Assembly: GCA_903960845.1 (NCBI GenBank)
Contig: CAJCCF010000572.1
Location: 1 to 35,598 of the forward strand
Direction: 5' to 3'
DNA length: 35,598 bases
Source: an uncultured Verrucomicrobiota bacterium
Lineage (GTDB): Bacteria; Verrucomicrobiota; Verrucomicrobiia; Verrucomicrobiales; Verrucomicrobiaceae
The position numbers were made by a program, and so were the translations under genes. Below are positions 31,369 through 35,598 of this stretch, piece by piece. Within the stretch, counting starts at the first letter, position 1; each line of letters opens with the position of its first letter. The notes below the pieces were generated by a model. It was not told the origin of the DNA. It saw nothing but the letters and a program-made list of their open reading frames with translations, and made no database searches.

Positions 31369-33383
31369 GCTTCCGCTGACTTCCGCTCATTCACGATGCG
31401 GTCCACGGCGTGTTTGGTCACGACATTCCCGAGTGAGTCGCGGCCTTTGATGGCAAGGGCGGCGATGGGGAATTTTAGCGACATGGTGCGCAGGTAGAGG
31501 GCGGGCTTGAGATGAACGAGCAGGTTTTGCGCGTTGCTTTCCTCCTCGGTTTCATGGCGGGCAAAGAAGAGCACCATGGTGCCGGGCGTGCCTTTGGTGA
31601 GCACGTATTGCTTGTCGCGAGTGGTGCCGCCGATGCGGAAACGCTTGGCCATGACGGGACCGTTTTTGCCATCGCGGTAGATGAGCGTGTACACCGCGTC
31701 TTCGTCCTTCTTGTAAAGGTTGATGTAGAGCGGGTTCTTGCCGACGTGGATCTTCGGCGCGACCTTTGACACGGTCATCGAGCCGTCCTTGGTGAAGAAT
31801 AGGATGTCGTCGAGGTTCGAGCACTTGCAGATCGGCTCGCCCTCTTTCTTCAGGCCGGTGCCGGCGAAGCCTTCCTTGGCATCGAGATAAAGGATTTCAT
31901 TGGCGATGATGACCTGCGCGGCGGCCACGCGGTCAAAACTGCTGACCACGGTGCGGCGTTCGCGTCCGGGGCCGTAGGTTTTCTTCAAGCGCTCGAAGTG
32001 GGCGATGGTGAAGCGGGTGAGCTGCCTGAGGTTCTTCTGAACGGCGTCGATGTCCTTTTCCAGTGAGCGGATGTGCTCGTCAGCCTCGAAGCTGTTGAAC
32101 TTGGAGATGCGCTTGATCTTGATCTCCGTCAGGCGGGCGACGTCGTCATTGGTGACTTCGCGCTTCAGCAGAGTGAGGTGTGGTTTCAAGCCTTTCCAGA
32201 TGGCTTCCATCACGGCTTCCCAGGTTTCGGCTTCTTCGATCCGGCGGTAGATGCGGTTCTCGATGAAGATCTTTTCCAGGCTGCTGAAGTGCCACTTCTC
32301 TTCGAGTTCACCGAGCTGGATTTCCAGTTCTGCGCCGAGCAGTTTCTTGGTGTACTCGGCGCTCTCTTTGAGCAGCTCGTTGATGTTGGCAAAGCGCGGC
32401 TTGTCATTCTGAATGACCACCGCATTCGGGGCGATGGACACCTCGCAATCGGTGAAGGCATACAGCGCCTGGATGGTCTGCTCGGCATCGGTTCCGGGAG
32501 GCAGCTGAACGACGATTTCGACGAACTCCGCCGTATTGTCATCGACTCGGGCGATCTTGATTTTGCCCTTTTCGTTTGCGGTCACGATGCTGTCCATCAC
32601 GCCTCCGGTCGTGGTGCCATAGGGCACTTCGATGATGCGCAGGGTGTTCTTCTTTGGCCCTTCTTCGATCTTGGCCCGCACACGGATGCGGCCACCGCGC
32701 AGTCCGTTGTTGTAGTCGGTGGCGTCCATGATGCCGCCCTGGGGGAAGTCGGGCACGAGGCTGACTTCTTCACCCCTCAACGCTGCGATGCTGGCCTCAC
32801 ACAGTTCGATGAAATTATGCGGCAGAATGCGGCAGCTCAGGCCGACGGCAATGCCTTCCACGCCCTGGGCGAGCAGGAGAGGGAACTTCACCGGCAGGGT
32901 CACGGGTTCTTTGTTGCGTCCGTCGTAACTGGCGGACCATTCGGTGACTTTGGGAGCAAAAACGACGTCGAGCGCGAACTTGGAGAGGCGGGCCTCGATG
33001 TATCGGGGTGCGGCGGCGTTGTCGCCGGTGAGGATGTTGCCCCAGTTGCCTTGTGTGTCGATGAGCAGGTCTTTCTGTCCGAGCTGCACCATGGCGTCGC
33101 CAATGCTGGCGTCACCATGCGGATGGTACTTCATCGTGTTGCCGACGACGTTGGCGACCTTGTTGTAACGGCCGTCTTCCAGCTCGTCCATGCTGTGCAG
33201 GATGCGGCGCTGCACGGGCTTGAAGCCATCGTGAATGTGCGGCACGGCGCGCTCCAGGATGACGTAGCTGGCGTAGTCGAGGAACCAGTCGCCGTAGAGA
33301 TCGTCCACCGGCTTGATCTCGATGGGCGCGCTGTCCGCGAGGATGGGTGAGGAGTCTTCGGTCTTGGAGGGTTTCTTAGCCAC
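31365..33383 (-). CDS. parC: Topoisomerase IV / gyrase subunit A (ParC type)
   Basis: A 672-residue type IIA topoisomerase breakage-reunion subunit. Characteristic stretches are DYASYVILERAVPHIHDGFK, PVQRRILHSMDELEDGRYNK, MKYHPHGDASIGDAMV and the catalytic tyrosine in AAAPRYIEARL (Tyr128). This wording, including QGNWGNILTGDNAAAPR and VTLPVKFPLLLAQGVEGIAV, is of the kind seen in Bacteroidetes ParC rather than Proteobacterial GyrA. The C-terminal third is short and has only a partial beta-pinwheel (DILFFTKDGSMTVSKVAPK). The start is a GTG at 33383; the next in-frame ATG would delete conserved sequence. No subunit B gene is adjacent. It relaxes or decatenates DNA together with that partner. Confidence 0.9.
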   Translation of the reverse strand: MAKKPSKTEDSSPILADSAPIEIKPVDDLYGDWFLDYASYVILERAVPHIHDGFKPVQRRILHSMDELEDGRYNKVANVVGNTMKYHPHGDASIGDAMVQLGQKDLLIDTQGNWGNILTGDNAAAPRYIEARLSKFALDVVFAPKVTEWSASYDGRNKEPVTLPVKFPLLLAQGVEGIAVGLSCRILPHNFIELCEASIAALRGEEVSLVPDFPQGGIMDATDYNNGLRGGRIRVRAKIEEGPKKNTLRIIEVPYGTTTGGVMDSIVTANEKGKIKIARVDDNTAEFVEIVVQLPPGTDAEQTIQALYAFTDCEVSIAPNAVVIQNDKPRFANINELLKESAEYTKKLLGAELEIQLGELEEKWHFSSLEKIFIENRIYRRIEEAETWEAVMEAIWKGLKPHLTLLKREVTNDDVARLTEIKIKRISKFNSFEADEHIRSLEKDIDAVQKNLRQLTRFTIAHFERLKKTYGPGRERRTVVSSFDRVAAAQVIIANEILYLDAKEGFAGTGLKKEGEPICKCSNLDDILFFTKDGSMTVSKVAPKIHVGKNPLYINLYKKDEDAVYTLIYRDGKNGPVMAKRFRIGGTTRDKQYVLTKGTPGTMVLFFARHETEEESNAQNLLVHLKPALYLRTMSLKFPIAALAIKGRDSLGNVVTKHAVDRIVNERKSAEA

Positions 33384-33443
33384 GGCGGGGAAAAGGGGAA
33401 AAGGCGGGCTTCTCAGTGCTCAGGTCTGGGGCCGGAGTCAAGC

Positions 33444-33496
33444 GCGGAGGATAGGTCAGAGCGGAGAATAGGCCCCATAGGTCGTATGCGACCTAT
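33444..33496. repeat. Short direct repeat and palindrome upstream of parC
   Basis: Two 17-base direct copies beginning GCGGAG lie at 33444-33460 and 33461-33477 and agree at 13 positions. A palindrome follows, ATAGGTCG-TATG-CGACCTAT, at 33477-33496, with another GACCTATA copy right after it. It lies between parC and the end of the next minus-strand gene. It could be an operator, a transcript-end hairpin without T-run, or a repeat remnant. Confidence 0.6.
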
Positions 33497-33521
33497 AAGA
33501 CCTATATCTGAAGCCAATGCA

Positions 33522-35598
33522 CTACCGCACCGGCCCCAAACTCTGCAAATACGCCATGAGATGCACCACATTCTCCTCACCCAGCGCGGTGAGCTGGCCT
33601 TCGGGCATCAAGGACATGGCAAGCTGCTGCTGATCAGCGATCTGGGACTTCTCAATGGTCAGCTTTTCCGCCGGTGTCTGCACGGTGACCGTGCGCTCGG
33701 TCTGGGCGGGGATGACGCCGGTGATGGTGCGGCCGTCCTTGAGCTTGAAGACGCTGATGCGGTAGTCCGCTGGCACGATGGCGCTGGGGTCGATGATGTT
33801 TTCAAGCAGGTAGGTGAGCTTGTGGCGATCTCCGCCGGTGAGGTCGGGGCCGATCATGCCGCCTTCGCCATAGAGCTTGTGGCAAGCGGCGCAGACGGCG
33901 GCGAAAAGGGTCTTGCCCTTCACGGCATCACCCTTGGTTAGGCGCTCGGGGGTGAGCTTCTTCGTCCAATCAGCCAGCTCGGCTTTCTTGGCCTCAGGCG
34001 AGTCGCGCAGCTCGCCCCAGACGGCGGTGAGCTTGGTGGTGAGATCGGCATCTTTCAGGCTGCGGATGGCGCGGGCCTGATACGGGGTGATGATGGCGAC
34101 GGGCACTGTGCCAGCCTTCACGGCATCGAGCAAGGCATGGGCATAGCCGGGGCGGGAGACCAGTGTGGCGACGGTGGCCGCCTGCTGTTCCTGACTGCGC
34201 TCGGGCCAGGGGTTGAGCAGGGCTTTCGGGATGTTCGGGTCATCATAAGCGGCGAGCGCACTGCGCGCGACGGTGCCGAGGACTTTGTCATTGATCAAAC
34301 CGCGCACGACGGACAGCAGCTCAGGCTTGGCACTGCGGGTGAGGCTGGTGAAGGCGTTGCGCCGCGCATTGGCATCGCCCTCGGGATCTTTGACGATGGC
34401 CATGAGTTCTTCTGCGGCTCGGCCGGTGCCGAAGGTGAGGGAGAGCTGCCGCACATGCGACTGGAGTGATGGAGTATTGGAGTTTTGTGGGGCTGGGGTT
34501 CCAGAAACCCATTTCTCCACCACTCCATCACTCCACCCTGCTGGCTTCTTCGCGCTGGAGAATCCCTCCAACCCCGCCGCCATGCCTGCGAGCACATCGC
34601 CGCGCACTTCCGCACGTTCAGTCATCAAGGCCACGAGCGCATCGACGGCGGCGGGCTGCTTCTCGATGTCCTCGGCGATGCGACGGGCGACGAGTCGGCG
34701 CACGGTGGGGATCTTCGCGCTGGCGATGAACTCCACGCCCTTCATCGGGTCCGCAGCGACGGCGGGCTCGATGCCATACCAGATCATGAGCGGCTGCTGC
34801 CGGTCATTCGCGTCTTCCTCATGCTGCGCCAACGCCGTGGCGATGGGCCAGCGGGCTTCGAGCGGGAGCCGCTGCAAAGCGGAGGCGAGGTGGAGGCGAA
34901 CGAGACCGGAGGAGTCGGTCTGGGCTAGCTTCTGTAGAAACTCAATGGTTTCACGACGCCCTGCTGAGATCAAAATGAAGTCATCGACGACCCGAGCTAC
35001 CTCTTTGTCGCTCTTCGGCCTCGAATTAAATCTACTATCAAGCAGTTGCTGCCAATCGCGTTGAACTTTCATACGCAGATCTAGAGCCCGAGAGGCTTCT
35101 GTAGAACTCGAGAAGTCTTCATCAAATGGAGTTACTCCAGCAGAAGATTGAATAGCATTTATCAGTTGCCTCGAACTTAGAGGAGGCTCGCTGTTTGCCA
35201 ATGCAGCAAGCTTCTTTATGCCCTCACTGCCAAACTTGATAGTGGCGTTTGGCGTAGTGTTGCCACTGTATCTTTCGAGGACTGCAAGACTTGCTGCTCT
35301 GCTCCACCAGTTGTTCTCAGTCCCGAGCAACTTCACCAGCTCCTCATCCTTCATCGCCACCACATTGATCGGCTCCGCCCTCTTCGGCTCCCCATACACG
35401 ATCTTATAGATGCGCCCGCTGGTCCGATGCACGCCGTCGTTGTCGTGGCATTCGCCAGTGTCGGACCAGTCGGCGACGAAGACGTTGCCGTCGGGGCCGG
35501 TGAGGAGGTCGATGCCGCGGAACCATTTGTCTTTGGCCTTCATGAAGTCGGGCGCGTGCTTGCCGGTGTAGCCGCAGCCTTCGCGGACGAGCTTGTCC
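33522..35598 (-). CDS. PVC-type dehydrogenase with HEAT repeats and C-terminal c-type heme domain (5' end beyond window)
   Basis: The frame is open through the right edge; 18 codons precede the ATG at 35543 and already fit the family (GCGYTGKHAPDF), so that ATG is not the start. The visible 691 residues begin with the end of a propeller domain (GIDLLTGPDGNVFVADWSDT, GRIYKIVYGEPK). A long helical HEAT-like region follows, and then the Pirellula/Verrucomicrobium-type heme domain: heme attachment CAACH (33879-33893), GGMIGPDLTGGDRHKLTYLL, and a distal methionine in SLMPEG as candidate sixth ligand. Such exported proteins are thought to oxidise sugars or related compounds. Two oddities: an octamer inverted repeat in frame at 34462-34538, and a low-G+C patch around 34981-35280. 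Confidence 0.9.
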   Translation of the reverse strand, partial: DKLVREGCGYTGKHAPDFMKAKDKWFRGIDLLTGPDGNVFVADWSDTGECHDNDGVHRTSGRIYKIVYGEPKRAEPINVVAMKDEELVKLLGTENNWWSRAASLAVLERYSGNTTPNATIKFGSEGIKKLAALANSEPPLSSRQLINAIQSSAGVTPFDEDFSSSTEASRALDLRMKVQRDWQQLLDSRFNSRPKSDKEVARVVDDFILISAGRRETIEFLQKLAQTDSSGLVRLHLASALQRLPLEARWPIATALAQHEEDANDRQQPLMIWYGIEPAVAADPMKGVEFIASAKIPTVRRLVARRIAEDIEKQPAAVDALVALMTERAEVRGDVLAGMAAGLEGFSSAKKPAGWSDGVVEKWVSGTPAPQNSNTPSLQSHVRQLSLTFGTGRAAEELMAIVKDPEGDANARRNAFTSLTRSAKPELLSVVRGLINDKVLGTVARSALAAYDDPNIPKALLNPWPERSQEQQAATVATLVSRPGYAHALLDAVKAGTVPVAIITPYQARAIRSLKDADLTTKLTAVWGELRDSPEAKKAELADWTKKLTPERLTKGDAVKGKTLFAAVCAACHKLYGEGGMIGPDLTGGDRHKLTYLLENIIDPSAIVPADYRISVFKLKDGRTITGVIPAQTERTVTVQTPAEKLTIEKSQIADQQQLAMSLMPEGQLTALGEENVVHLMAYLQSLGPVR
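34462..34538. repeat. Inverted octamer tandem arrays inside a coding region
   Basis: Three octamers on the left (TGGAGTGA, TGGAGTAT, TGGAGTTT; 34462-34485) face three on the right (CTCCACCA, CTCCATCA, CTCCACCC; 34515-34538). The 77 bases lie inside the dehydrogenase gene and are read through in frame, as residues GWSDGVVEKWVSG and PAPQNSNTPSLQ, between two helical HEAT-like stretches. Confidence 0.85.

Noticed and set aside
32073-33350. Plus-strand open frame of 425 codons
   Set aside because: Antisense shadow of parC, caused by high G+C codon bias.

Overview
The window looks like chromosome from a Verrucomicrobiota bacterium, probably near the Verrucomicrobiaceae/Prosthecobacter group. This is inferred from gene content. 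Markers are two secreted sulfatases with the CxPxR motif, a Tat-exported Gfo/Idh oxidoreductase, large secreted PQQ-like propeller proteins, and a planctomycete/verrucomicrobial dehydrogenase with HEAT repeats and a terminal c-type heme domain. lpxK shows a lipid A outer membrane. Most genes are G+C rich. hipBA, the prepilin-like gene and one patch of the right-edge gene are clearly lower.

Layout. 1-1563 (-): start of a fatty acid desaturase cut by the window edge, a small DUF120-like protein and deoC. 1903-4161 (-): a two-gene operon of a sugar epimerase-like TIM barrel and a Tat-exported Gfo/Idh enzyme, closed by a strong terminator. 4358-6809 (+): LysM lipoprotein, lpxK and a PLD-family protein. 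6817-7361 (-): a toxin-antitoxin pair whose toxin has an internal stop. 7454-10810 (+): a secreted glycosidase-like propeller and a sulfatase. 10811-11233: non-coding, with a nested palindromic element. 11234-12843 (-): a second Gfo/Idh enzyme and an FKBP isomerase. 12977-14533 (+): glpD. 14553-15518 (-): an exported protein of unknown function. 15634-18324 (+): a PQQ-like propeller protein. 18392-20049 (-): hipBA, preceded by four matching palindromic operators. 20245-24657 (-): a sulfatase and a second PQQ-like protein. 24748-26479 (+): a ParA-like ATPase overlapping a proline-rich protein with a roadblock-like end. 26549-31297 (+): nagA, a prepilin-like gene, an SDR, a ROK kinase, an S23-type four-helix protein and a SIS-domain protein. 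31365-33383 (-): a ParC-type topoisomerase subunit. 33522-35598 (-): the dehydrogenase/heme protein, open at the right edge.

The common metabolic theme is taking apart complex, probably sulfated, carbohydrates. Exported sulfatases, a glycosidase-like protein and propeller proteins act outside the cytoplasm. Epimerase, Gfo/Idh enzymes, NagA, SDR, ROK kinase, SIS protein and DeoC handle the sugars, and GlpD feeds glycerol phosphate into respiration.

The most unusual signal is non-coding: several arrays of 7- or 8-base tandem units, often as inverted pairs. One pair encloses the S23-type gene inside the ROK-SIS operon, one lies in frame inside the dehydrogenase gene, and one lies upstream of deoC. 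Other array copies form the tail of one gene and the ribosome-binding site of the next. A separate 20-base inverted repeat supplies the stop codons of two convergent genes.
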